From: Eunapius fragilis
Lineage: Eukaryota; Porifera; Demospongiae; Spongillida; Spongillidae
Assembly (NCBI GenBank): GCA_963681505.1
Contig: OY811973.1
Span: forward strand, 5,242,128-5,306,127
Length of the DNA stretch: 64,000 nt
Direction: 5' to 3'
Each line of letters opens with the position of its first letter. Position 1 is the first letter of the stretch. Position numbers and translations under genes: made by a program. A model generated the notes under the pieces. The model saw nothing but the letters and a program-made list of their open reading frames with translations, was not told the DNA's origin and ran no database searches. This document shows, in pieces, positions 40,684 through 51,691 of this stretch.

Positions 40684-40701
40684 ATCCCACCGCTGCCACC
40701 A
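40684..40701 (-). promoter_or_regulatory. Primer-binding site (tRNA-Leu) of the Gmr1-like element
   Basis: On the minus strand this is TGGTGGCAGCGGTGGGAT, separated by 3 bases from the 5' LTR. It is complementary over 18 bases to the 3' end of metazoan tRNA-Leu(AAG) as I recall it (ATCCCACCGCTGCCACCA). Confidence 0.85.
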
Positions 40702-40704
40702 AAA

Positions 40705-40942
40705 TGTAACGATATTCCGCGCGTACCAGTAACCCGCCGCCGGGTTTTTGACCACAAACACAGTTGAAGGTCTCTTGATAACACTTTTCACACATACTCC
40801 ATACAACATGCGCATTTTATACTAGTGAATAACGCATGCCATTGGTCCATAATCCCTGGCTTCCCATTGGGTAGGATCGTTCTCTCAGGGCTGCTGTGGA
40901 GACATGAAGTTCTCATGTCCACCTTGTTCCCATTCCTTTACA
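40705..40942 (-). repeat. Gmr1-like element 5' LTR
   Basis: A 238-bp LTR differing from the 3' LTR at three positions (C/T, T/A and C/T), about 1.3 percent. The promoter of the element should lie here. Confidence 0.95.
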
Positions 40943-40947
40943 CTCTC

Positions 40948-41400
40948 CCTCTTAGGTCACACGTGCTAGTAGTAGGCCGCTCATCTGAATCCATTGCAAT
41001 AACAGACCAGTAGGGACCCAAAATAGCTGGAATGTGCTAACCATGCAGAGCACGCTGTGCTTACAGCTAGCGGTACCGTACAATACGTCCATTGTTGACT
41101 TCTATCCGTTAATATACATACCCCTTTAAATATTAAAATAGAATCCACAATTTTTTATAGCTTGAGTACACCATTCCACTGTGTTCATCACATTAGTTTC
41201 TTTGCGCTTTGTTTTTGGAGATTACTGTTGTGGGACTGCTGATCTTCACCAGGTGCTGTTAGAAATATATCTCTTATCCTACCTATGGTGGTGAATATTA
41301 ACTTATACTATATTAACTTGACCCCCCAAATTCATGTATGCATATGACGTCAGCAGTAAAGGTGTATTATGAATCTGGTCTATTATGAAAAGGTCTAATA
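40948..41400. other. Spacer with a diverged direct repeat
   Basis: A block near 41141-41186 (AATCCACAATTTTTTATAGC then TTGAGTACACCATTCCACTG) recurs diverged at 42820-42865. No gene is supported. Confidence 0.4.
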
Positions 41401-41404
41401 TTAA

Positions 41405-41645
41405 TCTGCGCTTGTAGATGGCTCCTGCAACTGGAATTGGCTGGACGTGAGGTAGTCCAGACTGCCCTGGCTCGGTATCTCCTTGTCCTCTGGCCACATA
41501 AGACTCAATACTCAGCTGTACAGGGTGCCCTCTCACCTGTTTAGCTCTTCTATGTTCCTCTTGCACACTGACTGGGGTGGTGGGATCGCTAATGATGTCA
41601 ACCACCTCCTCTGGTAGTACTCTCTCAGACTGTCTTGCTTTTTAG
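41405..41645 (-). CDS. Unrecognised exon candidate
   Basis: The minus strand is open and reads QSERVLPEEVVDIISDPTTP, VSVQEEHRRAKQ, then VRGHPVQLSIESYVARGQGD and PIPVAGAIYK. Composition is protein-like, but no family is recognised. A GTGAGAGG donor-like site follows HRRAKQ. It could be an exon or part of a decayed transposon gene. Confidence 0.2.
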
Positions 41646-42369
41646 TTGAATGGTAAGTACAATTGTCAATGCCCAGTTCTACCGGTTACCCCAGTAGGCC
41701 CATCTGGACATTGGTCAGAGCTCGTAGCTTGGTCAGCAGTAGCTCTTTCCTCTATCGGTCTATCTCCACTTCTTGAGCCACGTCTTGTTGGATAGCGAGG
41801 ACACTGTTAAAATCTCGTTGGCAGGCTGTGAGGTGAAGGAAAGTTCACAATGATGCACTCCATGGCGTTCTCTTCCATCTTGCCAGCCTTACCCATGAGT
41901 GCCTCCTTGCTGAGCCTGTATATTGACTTCTGCGCTTGTACAAGAAACCCAACTCAACTACGTTGAAAATACGCTCCTCTGGGACACAACATTCCAGCAC
42001 ATTCAGCATATTAGGTTACACTCTCAGTAGGTGCGCTGCCAGCCCCTCCCCCCCTTTGTCTTGATGTACTTCATGCAATGCTTCTTTTTTGCAGCCACTT
42101 CGACGAGAAGTTGAACTTAGTGGGCTTGCCATCTGATGCCTCCGTCATCACCTTTATCAGCCTCAGGGAACGTGTTGATAGGTGATATCAGTGAACAGCA
42201 CATCTGTCAAAGATATACTCGTTTAAGCACGATCAACTTATCATCGAGCCATTCCTTTTTTGGTGGGGGATGCACCCATGTAAATTTGAATTTGGTAGTA
42301 CATGTACTTTCATGCACCGTCAACAATACCATTGAATAAATCTTATGCTTACATGTAGGTGGTTCTCCC

Positions 42370-42735
42370 CTCTTGTGACAGCTGAATTACCTATGGGTCT
42401 CCAGCTGAACTGTTCATTCATCAGACCACACAACGTCCAAGAATCCGTGCTCGTTTCGTTGCAGTACTTCTTGTTTGGCTTGCAAATCAACTAGCAGTAG
42501 ACTGTTCCACGAAACGTCCTATCAAGAAATTGTTCGGCACCAAAAAATGGTCCTGATTGATAGGTAATGGCCACAGCACTTGTAGCTGGAAAGCGCTAGT
42601 CTCATTGTCTTTCCTCATTTGTTCTTCAACGATTTGTTTTATTTTTGCTGTGATTTTTGATGGCTGACCACTACCAGAATGTCTTCCAACGCATCCAGTC
42701 TCCTTGTAATGTTTAAACATAACAGATCCAGATCC
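42370..42735 (-). pseudogene. Tc1/mariner transposase fragment, copy 2
   Basis: The minus strand encodes KHYKETGCVGRHSGSGQPSK, ITAKIKQIVEEQMRKDNETS and, after frame changes, a region matching the W-T-D-E-x-x-V-Q-L-E-T-H catalytic block in broken form near 42400. The HTH segment aligns with 30505-30660. Stops and shifts show it is inactive. Terminal inverted repeats were not found. Confidence 0.65.
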
Positions 42736-42869
42736 TACTTCTTGTGTTACATGATCATGCTCTCTTTCATTAACCCTTTGTGTATATTGGGAGACCTATA
42801 CCGTTTGAAATACAAAATAGTATCCGCAATTGTTTATAGCTTGAGTACATCATTCCATTGTATTACAAC

Positions 42870-44500
42870 TAGACGATACAAGCAGCAGAAAATTTTGCTT
42901 TAGGCGTAGTCTCTATAGAACACTACGTTCCACAAATGCTATGTTCCCAAAACGCTCATGCAAACTGTATGGCAACGTTAATTCCATGCGACACTAATGT
43001 TACGCAAACGTTGTGTGTAATTATTTGTGACCGCTACTGTAGCCCATTCATAGTATGCATGCAGGACTTAGCAATTGTTTTCATGTAGATAACATTGGCA
43101 TATATGTGCCTTTCAGCATAATGCGTTATGCGAAAGCTGATGCTGCCATCAACAAATTGGCCTAATGCTCTAACCCACGACAGCCTGACGGTCTGTGATG
43201 AGGTGATTGCAGGACAGCTTTGACGAACTGGCAAGCCCCTGATTATCTCGGCCAACATGATAGATCAAACGTCTTTGCGCGTTGCGGCCGCTCCTACATT
43301 ATAAAACAAAATAAAAACCAGCCTGTATGAACTCTTCCTGCAACACTCAGTAGCACTTATGCAGTGCTTGTGTTATGCATTTGAAGAGGAACTACCACTA
43401 TCACTACACATGCGGAATCCATAGTTTAGGCTACTATACTATATTTATCAGTTGGAAAGGGGGTTTGTACCACCCCCACCTCTGCATGGCATGTGTAAGT
43501 TCAGGCAGACATTGAGTGCAGAACAAACGTTTAAGTGTATTGACGCTTAAAATTACTTTAACAACAGTAATACATCCACAAAACCATAATACATACACAA
43601 CATGCCTCATGCATTGCTAAAGTCAACTCGACAGTAAACTGGGTTCTTTTCTCGAACATTGCGATATATTGTAGTACAAGTGATAGATTTAATGTTGGCC
43701 CACAAGTTGAAGAGAACGTGAAGCATCATCTAAAGTGGAATCTCATTTGACCTGGTAATACATGCCAACACTCTTGATAGGTCAATCACCATCTCAATTT
43801 CATCAATCACAGCACAAATCCAGGTAATTATTAAATAAAATGATTATTACTCAACTTTTAAGACTATTAAATTTACCATCAGTATTCAAGTACTGGTCTT
43901 AATAAAAGTTACGTTTCCATATTAAGTGCAACAATCGTAGCACTGTGCAGTCTTTTTAAAACATGAAGATAAAACAATGATCTCTCTGACTGCAAAATTT
44001 GATAGTGGCTGACAATGTGGTTATTTGGTGTTGCTTTGCTTGGTGGATTTAGTTCATCTTACTACGCATGACACAGATAATGATAAGCTGTTGAAAAGCA
44101 GGAATAAGTCGTTGCAGTAGATGTTGTCAGTATCAAAAAAAGGCTCTACTAAGTGCACTCCTAACACAGCAATTCAGGGCTTTGATTCCGGGCCCGTAAC
44201 AGCACGCAATATCACCCGGAAGAGCGTGCTTCCGAAATTTGCGCGCCATGTGCTCTCGAAATCGTGAGTGGACCGATTTCATACGAATGATTTCTCGGTC
44301 CCAGAGGATAATTTGTATGCGTACGGGGTAATTCGAGATCTACATCGGGCGCGAACGTGCAATTTTGTACGAGACCGAGCAACACACCCGTGTACCGACA
44401 ATTATTGTATGACGTAACAGGTTAAGCAAACTTATTATATGCTGTGCAAGGTTATTGGTAATAGTTAAATTATATTTTGCAGAGGTTATTTAAAAAATTT
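42870..44500. other. No gene recognised
   Basis: Mostly AT-rich sequence with no convincing ORF, RNA gene or element terminus. Confidence 0.35.
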
Positions 44501-44639
44501 AATTTGTTGACTCAAAGTTTACAAAATACATATACAGTACATGTATGAAACACTATGCTTAGAAAGTTGACGATAACTGGGACAAAACCTGTTTATAAAA
44601 TGAAAAGCATACTGAGACATCATGCACTGATCGATACAT

Positions 44640-45190
44640 GGCTTTACCTCGGCGGTACGTGGTAACATCTGATTTCTAAACCGTTCTTCACTGCTGTCAA
44701 AGCGATACCCCAAAGGACACCATCTGTGGAAGGAAAAGGATAACAACTATAGCCAGCGACTTACCGTTACCTTCTAGCGCTCTTGTTCAGACGAATGTAG
44801 CAAAATTAAAAGAACACATCAGGAAACCAACTTTTCCGCCTACAGTACAAATTAAAGCACTATTATTTGGTTCCTGAAGTTACGTTGACCAACAGCCGTA
44901 AAGGTCAGTCTAAGAAGGTTATGAACAAACATGGTACCGCACACTTATTTGACGTAGTTAAAAAAGCTTACCGGGTGATGAAGCGTAGCGGTTTGTACTA
45001 GCCAAAAAAAACGCCACTAGAATGACTTCCCAATAATCTTTTTCAGATTTCCTGACAAGCAAAGCTTACAGTAACTCACCTGGCGCTGGCTTTGGGTCCA
45101 CAACGTTTTCCTATAAGCTGCATGGCTCCTACTTGACTAGCGGTGGAAGATGTAGTGGTGTTCCACAGTACAGTGGTCATCAGATCCTGA
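44640..45190 (-). CDS. Possible small multi-exon gene, unrecognised
   Basis: On the minus strand an acceptor TGCGATTTTCAG (exon start about 45188) is followed by DLMTTVLWNTTTSSTASQVG AMQLIGKRCGPKASA-type coding sequence to a consensus donor GTGAGT near 45083. Further candidate pieces end at GTAAGC (about 44970) and GTAAGT (about 44763). A well-bounded exon (acceptor CTTTTCCTTCCACAG, donor GTAAAG) at about 44650-44724 reads GVLWGIALTAVKNGLEIRCY. The hydrophobic GVLWGIALTAV piece could be a membrane segment. Family unknown; exon joining is tentative. Confidence 0.3.
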
Positions 45191-45449
45191 AAATCGCACA
45201 GATTAACATTTTGTGAGGTACTGAGTCTGTACTTGCCGACTCGCGACGAAAAATGGTCATCACGTGGCGTGAATGCAGTCAGACGCGCATGCGTTGTAAA
45301 CCTCACAACTTGATTCACATTTTTAAAGAATGTTATTTAAAAATTTTCCTGGAAAGTGCATCAGAGTTGACCTTTGCAATCAAAATGTACGCAATTAAAA
45401 ATTCAGGCCACTACGATCACAGGCTAATATCCAATGCGTAAGAAAGAAG

Positions 45450-46980
45450 TTGTAGAGGACAAAAGTGCCTCTTATAAGAATTATGAAAAAAAAATAATGC
45501 GCTATGTCCCTTTCGCTGCCACGATCCCATATACATATCTTCATGTATATATATCATATGTATATATGGGTAAACTTATTAGGCACTGAAGTTATAATTA
45601 GCCATACACGCGAGCTAACGTTATATAGTTTTATTTTGCTTGTCTGGAACATGCTGGGCACTGTTCCATTTGGTTGTATGTTACAAACCAACATACAACT
45701 GACTATAATTATATGCCCTATATCAGCAGGCTCAGGTACACACAACGAGATAGAGGTGTCAGTTCTCCTTCAAGAAAGACAGAAGCGTTCTTTTTCTCAG
45801 CGTCATTGATAGGCGATTTAAACAAGCGACGTTACTGCAACTATTATACCGATGCGGGAAATTACGTGCATGCTCGGTATAGAGTAGATATGTTTGGACC
45901 TTAGGTTTTGCATATAACCTCTAAGTCACATAGTCATCTTGAAACTGATTATACGAAGCCTCTTAAACGACAAATATTGATGTTTACTCATGCAAAGTAG
46001 AATGTACTTAAGAAGGGGCGGGGCACGTAAACATCTGAATATGTGCAGACAAACGGGATGTCTCGGCCGAAAAGCAGCTGTGGGTGCTAACATAGCCATG
46101 CCCAGACTATGGAACTGAAGTACATGTCTTCCTGCCATATAGATGCCTCTCGCGCTCTACCGGCAAGGTATATAAATCAGTGCATATCCGTGAGTTGGAG
46201 TAGAATATCTATGGTAGAAGCAAGCATTACCCAGCGGAGAATTAACTGCAAAACCTGATGACAATGAGTGGTAGGATATGTACACATATATATTCAATAC
46301 ACAATACAATCTGTACATGTCGTTACAGGCTACACCTGTTTCGCTGTCATCCCCGCTGCGGTAAAGCTAGCTAGCTTTTTCACTACTATGGTAGCATTGC
46401 GGATAGCATTGAATACCTAGCGCGAGAAGCATCTGTACGACTGGGCTCATAACATGTACATCAGTTCCATAGTAAGCACTTGGCACAGCCGAGGAGCTAC
46501 CGAGATAGCATGACATATACGTACTCGGTGTTTATGTGCCCCGCCCCTCTGTACGATACACGTACTGTATACATGTATAAATAAAGTATCACGGCGAGTG
46601 TTCCCATCGTATGCGGTTCGGCATAATGCACACGTGTATGGTCTGCGCCCTACAGACTTTTAATCGCGTCGTCGTATGCTGACTCTGCATAACACAATTG
46701 ACGATACGAATGATATGAGAATATTCTGCACACCAGCCGATACCCGGCCCATCCGCTAAGTCTTATATATCCATCCGCATACGAAAGAGGCCCGTCTCCA
46801 CCGCTCCCCGCATCCCATTATATAAGAATCAAATATTTTATTGCCGGGTTACACAAATCAACGCAAACAAGCAAAGGGTTATTATACACTTAATCGCAGT
46901 CCTCTGGATTGAAATCCGAGCTTTCCATATCTGAAAAGTACGCATACAAAATGACACGTTATACAAAATTCTGTTTAAAG
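45450..46980. other. No gene recognised
   Basis: TA/CATATG-rich sequence near 45520-45570 and many short frames, none recognisable. Confidence 0.35.
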
Positions 46981-46983
46981 CTC

Positions 46984-47235
46984 ACCTAATGTAGAGACGC
47001 CCACAAACGTCACATGACCCCGTGCAAAAGAGTTTCTAGTATTAACATGACCTTATATTGTCATTAGGGTGTGACCTCTGACCAGTTTAACCAAACGTGT
47101 GTCACATAACTAAAAAGTACATGCGACATGTAAGTGCATGTGCATAGCATTAGCAAACCACTCACCCAAGATAGCCACCCCTCAGTCACATGACCCCTAT
47201 ATGCTCATTAGGGTCCAGCCTCTGACAAATGTGAA
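46984..47235 (+). repeat. Two copies of a roughly 105-bp direct repeat (third at 49390)
   Basis: Blocks with GCCAC/GCCCAC, TCACATGACCCC, CATTAGGGT and CCTCTGAC in the same order occur at 46984-47090 and 47126-47235, and again diverged at about 49390-49505. They surround the kinesin-like exons. Confidence 0.6.
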
Positions 47236-47524
47236 GCAGCATGTTTGACAACCACATCATACTACACCTTCCCCCTCCTCCAGATCAGCTATGGGGGTTC
47301 TGCTCATGCCAGCCAATAGGCTTGTCTGTCGCCGTGACAACGTTGATATGATATCGAATGGCAAGGCAGTAAACCGACGTCACTGCATATGAGAGAGAAG
47401 ACAGAAGTGGATCAATGTTATAGCGAACTGGATCCAAAGTATATGCATGTGTGATGGCATAGATGTACTGTAGCACGCTCTAACCAACTGTCTCTATGTT
47501 CATGTACATTAGGTGTGCATATTA

Positions 47525-47528
<4 letters not shown>

Positions 47529-47559
<31 letters not shown>
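47529..47559. repeat. TG dinucleotide microsatellite
   Basis: About 15 uninterrupted TG units. Confidence 0.95.
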
Positions 47560-47560
<1 letters not shown>

Positions 47561-48247
47561 ACGGGAGGTGTGGTCAGCACTCACTATGGTTACCTTGGTG
47601 TCCCCTCTTGTCCACTCTCCCTGCTTGGCTGGTTGGTTCATAACCAAAGGTGAGCCCTGTGTTGCTGGGTGCCTTGGTGACAACATTCTTATAGATGATG
47701 ATGGCTTACACATACAGTGAACCTGTAAATGAAGCACAGACATGTAACTCCTCCCACTTCCCTATTACTGACCCACTCCCTCAGCATTGGTATACATGTA
47801 TGGTATATATCTAATCCTAGTTCCATACTACATACATATTAGCAGTGTAGCTGTCACATTTGCGTTCCTTTTGACACACATCCATATTTAAGCTACATGC
47901 CCACACCTTTCTCTTCAGTGATACGTGGGCATGCACTGTGGTGCTAAACGCCTTGGATGGTGATGGGTCTTGTAAAGAAACATATCCAAAGGTGTTGTAG
48001 CATACAGAGGCAACTCCTCTCCCTTCATCTCCCCTCACCCACCATTGTTCCCTCCTCCCACCTCCATTATTCTCTCCCTTCCACCTCCTCCCCACCATTA
48101 TTCCCTCCCTCCCACCTCCACCCCCACCCACCATTATTCCCTCCCTATAGATGTTTTTCCAACATCAGACACCATTGCTAGTGTTAGAACACTCCTCCCT
48201 TACCTTCCAAACTATGAAGACCTTGGTCTGGGCTACACACACCTCAC

Positions 48248-48936
48248 TGCTTGAGTCGCTATGCTTGCCCTCCTCGGAGCTTGTGAACTCAGCAAGAAGG
48301 GAGGGGGAGGACCCACCATAGCAACATGGTGTGTTGCCTTGGTGACAGTCTTGCTGGCGGAGAGGGGAGGCTGTAGTTGTGGTGTGCTCATGGAGGTCAT
48401 CACCTCCACACTCTGCTCCGAGGCCTTGAGCCGCACTTCCAGAGCCTTCACGTTTGCTTCCTTCTGCTGTGCCGTGACACCCTGTGAAACGGGGGGGGGG
48501 AAACAGGTGCTCTGGTGACACTTGTATGATGACCATGGTTAGTACATAGCCAAAAACTTGTACATGCTTCTGCAAAACACATACATGTAGGGATAATACA
48601 TTGTAGTTGCACCTATAAACATGTACACGTAATACTTTATTGTGGCAGTGGTGCAGTGGATAGCAATTTAAAATACTCTTGTGAAATGCACAGAGCACAA
48701 GTATACAGATGGCAGTTGGGGAGGAGGCAGTGTGTCATCAAATAGGTGCCAAATGCTGCATCAGCATTGGGCCATCTGTCATCACCAGTCACACAATGCA
48801 CTCCCCCCCTAAGAAACCACTTCCTTATAATGATTAAAAGTTTGATAACTGTTAAACCAGAAATGGGAATGTGACATGTGTGCATCCAGGAATTATAAAG
48901 GGGGAGGGGGTGTGGATTGTTTAAAGTACCCAACGT

Positions 48937-48967
<31 letters not shown>

Positions 48968-49345
48968 TGCTATAGGGCGTTGCCATGATATGGTGGTCTA
49001 GATGCCAATAAATGTATTTTATTCCCGCCCTGCCCCCCCTCCCCATGCCTTATGTTTGCTGGGCACATATAACCTACAAGATGGAGGAGAAGGTCCAGGA
49101 GATGCTCCATGATGTTACTTGCACTCCCATGGATTGCAGGAGCTATGAGCCTCCACTGTGTCACACTCACAGGTCTGAGGGAAGGGGGAGATAATGGATC
49201 ATGATGCCGTTCCAACTCGCTCATCATTACCCACCCTTGCGTCTTCAACGGCTATCAGCTCATTTTGCAAATCAAGAATGTTCTGTTGAACATACTCAAT
49301 GTTTGCTGTCACTGAGTCCAAGTCCTTCTCATGACCTCCTCAGAA
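48248..49345 (-). CDS. Kinesin-4 (KIF21-like) stalk exons, partial gene
   Basis: Three minus-strand exon candidates are in the order expected for the KIF21 stalk. Exon a (about 49345-49236) reads KDLDSVTANIEYVQQNILDL then QNELIAVEDA. Exon b (about 49180-49074, donor GTTATA) reads APAIHGSASNIMEHLLDLLL. Exon c (48481-48248, acceptor CGTTTCACAG, donor GTGAGG, 78 codons) reads GVTAQQKEANVKALEVRLKA then SEQSVEVMTS. In KIF21 proteins a V-x-x-N-I-D/E-Y-I segment, an L-x-E-A-x-x-L-L-D segment and a Q-K-E-A-x-x-x-x-L-E-x-R-L segment follow one another. Motor and WD40 parts are not in view; exons at 47968-47907 and near 47700 may continue the gene. The role would be plus-end microtubule regulation, if the assignment holds. 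Confidence 0.5.
48938..48967. repeat. Poly-C tract (30 C)
   Basis: The longest uninterrupted homopolymer in the window, within a presumed intron of the kinesin-like gene. Confidence 0.95.
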
Positions 49346-49505
49346 TCCTGTTGGGAGGGGAGAGAAGGGCATGACAAGGTACACATAGAGACATGTAAGT
49401 GTGCATAGCATTAAGCACACCACTAACGCGAGATAGACACACCCGTCAGAGTGACAAGACCCATAGATTAGAACACCATAAAGGTGGGGCCTCTGAACAA
49501 CTAGC

Positions 49506-50105
49506 CTTGCGTCACCGCTCTGTAGCAGCAGCGACAGGTCAGCGATGCATGTGTTATCTGAGCACATTGCTTTCAATTTTAGGCATTAGAAAAACTAGCC
49601 GATTGTGTACCCACATACCTTCATTGAATACATCATGTGTGCAGTGCCTGTGTCGCGGTGACTGCAGTTGCAGACTCAGTGTGCGTAGAGGAGGTGACAT
49701 TCGAATTCAAATTTAATAAATGCTTGGAGAGGGTTAAATGTGCGTTTAATTAAATTCCGTACGGGTTGGACATTGAAGTATAAAAAATATCACGACTACG
49801 TTAATCGTGAGTGCACGCTTTGTGATATGCACGGATGCATGTCTGAATGCGTAATTTGTAATCACCCGCGTGCGGACGGGCGAATTGCTGTGTAATAATG
49901 CACCAATACATAGCATCACTTTAAGAAATTCGAGATCTAGAAAGTATCCTACAATGCATGGTTGGTCACATGCTGAAACTTGTCTAGAAAAGTGCAACAT
50001 CATCAAAGTGATAAAGTGTAACTGCACATGTAAGTGGCAAACGATGAAACCGTTCGTCTTTCAAGCTAACAGACAAGTTTATCTTAGGGGTAGGGTAATG
50101 TCAAA
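49506..50105. other. No gene recognised
   Basis: Short frames only; nothing assignable. Confidence 0.35.
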
Positions 50106-50108
50106 TTC

Positions 50109-50468
50109 CTAGGACTTGTTCCAGGGCTTATGATCAAAGTCATGGTTTATCAATCGAGTGATGCAATCAAGAGCTTGTACTGTTACACTACTAGCATTTG
50201 TTGTGGCATTCACAAGAATATTTGCATATATTTTATCATGTCCAATTGCATCCTCAAGGTGGGACAAATGCTTTACTATCACCCGATTGAACATAAGGCA
50301 TGGATGAACATTGCAAAACAGTTGATTAGGTACTTTCTCTGTACCAAGCCCTTTTGCAACTAACAATTCAACATCTATATTGTGTGCTGTTTGATCAGAA
50401 ATGACAAAATCAATTCTCTCAAACAGAACTTTTGCATCAACTCCACTAGCTGCCGATAGAATTTGCAA
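50109..50468 (-). pseudogene. DQTAHN-type reading frame, probably transposon-derived
   Basis: The minus strand is open for 119 codons: ERIDFVISDQTAHNIDVELL, VAKGLGTEKVPNQLFCNVHP, CLMFNRVIVKHL and ASSVTVQALDCITRLINHDF then DHKPWNKS. I recall this S-D-Q-T-A-H-N / C-x-x-H-P-x-x-M-F pattern from multicopy proteins of cnidarians and sponges. The acid-rich DFVISDQ start could be part of an RNase H-like fold (inference). It is truncated at both ends: a stop falls shortly after WNKS, and upstream sequence is not open. Confidence 0.4.
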
Positions 50469-51150
50469 GGTTGTTAGCTTTAACTCTGATCTGCAAGATT
50501 AGTTTTAGACTCTGATGCAATGCTCATGAGGTAGGTCAGCAGATTGAAAGTAGTCCACACCTCCAAGGCATTTTCTCCCTCTAGATCTTGTTTTACACAC
50601 TGCATCTTCAGTTTCATTAATTCGCGGCAAAACTATATACACCTGTGAACTTCAAGGGGTATTGTACAGGGGGTTGTGAGGTGTTAAAAATTCATTGAAG
50701 TATATTTTCACATTCAGTGTGACCCAGTACATATTTTCAGAGGGGTAGAAACAAGAAACAAGAACCCCCACCCTGTAGAACAGCTCGGCCCTCTCGATGG
50801 CTTCATTTCGTGATAAGATAACTGATTTTATTAACCACGCATGTAATTATTTATTACTTAGACCCATTTAGCACCCCCCCCCCCCCCCCCCCGGCCCCTT
50901 AGAGCTATAGCTTACCTGCAACCACTAGCTCCCTACATTAATTGTTCCCCACCACAGGTACACCCATTGCCTGTGCATACCATGATTCATGAAGCCATAT
51001 GCATTTACACCCCAAGTATCAATCCAGTAAGCCACCATGTTAGACATGTACACACTCACACTGTCTATATGGAAAATGTATGATTGTGGAATATGCTGTA
51101 CATGGCAAATGAATATATATTACTGTCATCAAAGAGACGCAATTCCACCT
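50469..51150. other. Spacer with poly-C tract
   Basis: A 19-C run lies at 50874-50892, followed by GG. No gene is supported. Confidence 0.45.
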
Positions 51151-51691
51151 GATTAACAAGGTACAGCAGGAGCAGACTTCTATGCCTGAGGTACAGCAGG
51201 AGCAGACTTCTATGCCTGAGGTACAGCAGGAGCAGACTTCTATGCCTGAGGTACAGCAGGAGCAGACTTCTATGCCTGAGGTACAGCAGGAGCAGACTTC
51301 TATGCCTGAGGTACAGCAGGAGCAGACTTCTATGCCTGAGGTACAGCAGGAGCAGACTTCTATGCCTGAGGTACAGCAGGAGCAGACTTCTATGCCTGAG
51401 GTACAGCAGGAGCAGACTTCTATGCAGACTTCTATGCCTGAGGTACAGCAGGAGCAGACTTCTATGCCTGAGGTACAGCAGGAGCAGACTTCTATGCCTG
51501 AGGTACAGCAGGAGCAGACTTCTATGCCTGAGGTACAGCAGGAGCAGACTTCTGTGTGGGAGGTACAACAGGAGCAGCAGACTTCTACAACTGAAACCCC
51601 GCAGATATCACTGCCTCTGTCACTTGTTGGGGTCAGGACTCAGGTGAAAATGGCAGGTGTCTTCAAACACTCAAGTACTTTCAGGGTATAG
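51140..51691 (+). CDS. Gln/Glu-rich 10-residue repeat protein fragment (30-bp minisatellite)
   Basis: From about 51159 to 51560 a 30-bp unit (TCTATGCCTGAGGTACAGCA + GGAGCAGACT) repeats about 13 times with almost no divergence. There is one extra 12-bp partial unit near 51421-51432. The plus strand reads SMPEVQQEQT units and then unique sequence (TTETPQISLPLSLVGVRTQV ... FKHSSTFRV) to a stop at 51689. The minus strand is also open (LLLLYLRHRS units). Unique sequence after the array favours the plus strand as coding. No family or start codon is clear; the frame enters from upstream without an ATG, so it may begin at a splice acceptor. Confidence 0.4.
   Translation, partial: QFHLINKVQQEQTSMPEVQQEQTSMPEVQQEQTSMPEVQQEQTSMPEVQQEQTSMPEVQQEQTSMPEVQQEQTSMPEVQQEQTSMPEVQQEQTSMQTSMPEVQQEQTSMPEVQQEQTSMPEVQQEQTSMPEVQQEQTSVWEVQQEQQTSTTETPQISLPLSLVGVRTQVKMAGVFKHSSTFRV

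Larger units (their letters stand above)
35822..40942 (-). mobile_element. Gmr1-like Ty3/gypsy retrotransposon, complete
   Basis: Two 238-bp LTRs (35822-36059 and 40705-40942, TGTAACGAT...CCTTTACA, three mismatches between them) are flanked by CTCTC at 35817-35821 and 40943-40947. On the minus strand the order is 5' LTR, tRNA-Leu primer site, gag with two zinc knuckles, protease, integrase, reverse transcriptase, RNase H, purine tract and 3' LTR. Integrase before RT is the Ty1/copia-like order known for Gmr1-type Ty3/gypsy elements. Coding damage is minimal: one frame change after gag and one in-frame TGA. No envelope gene is seen. Confidence 0.95.

Noticed and set aside
51065-51568. Minus-strand LRHRSLLLLY repeat as a CRISPR-like or membrane-protein array
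   Set aside because: Units are contiguous 30-bp tandem repeats with no unique spacers; a eukaryotic minisatellite explains it.
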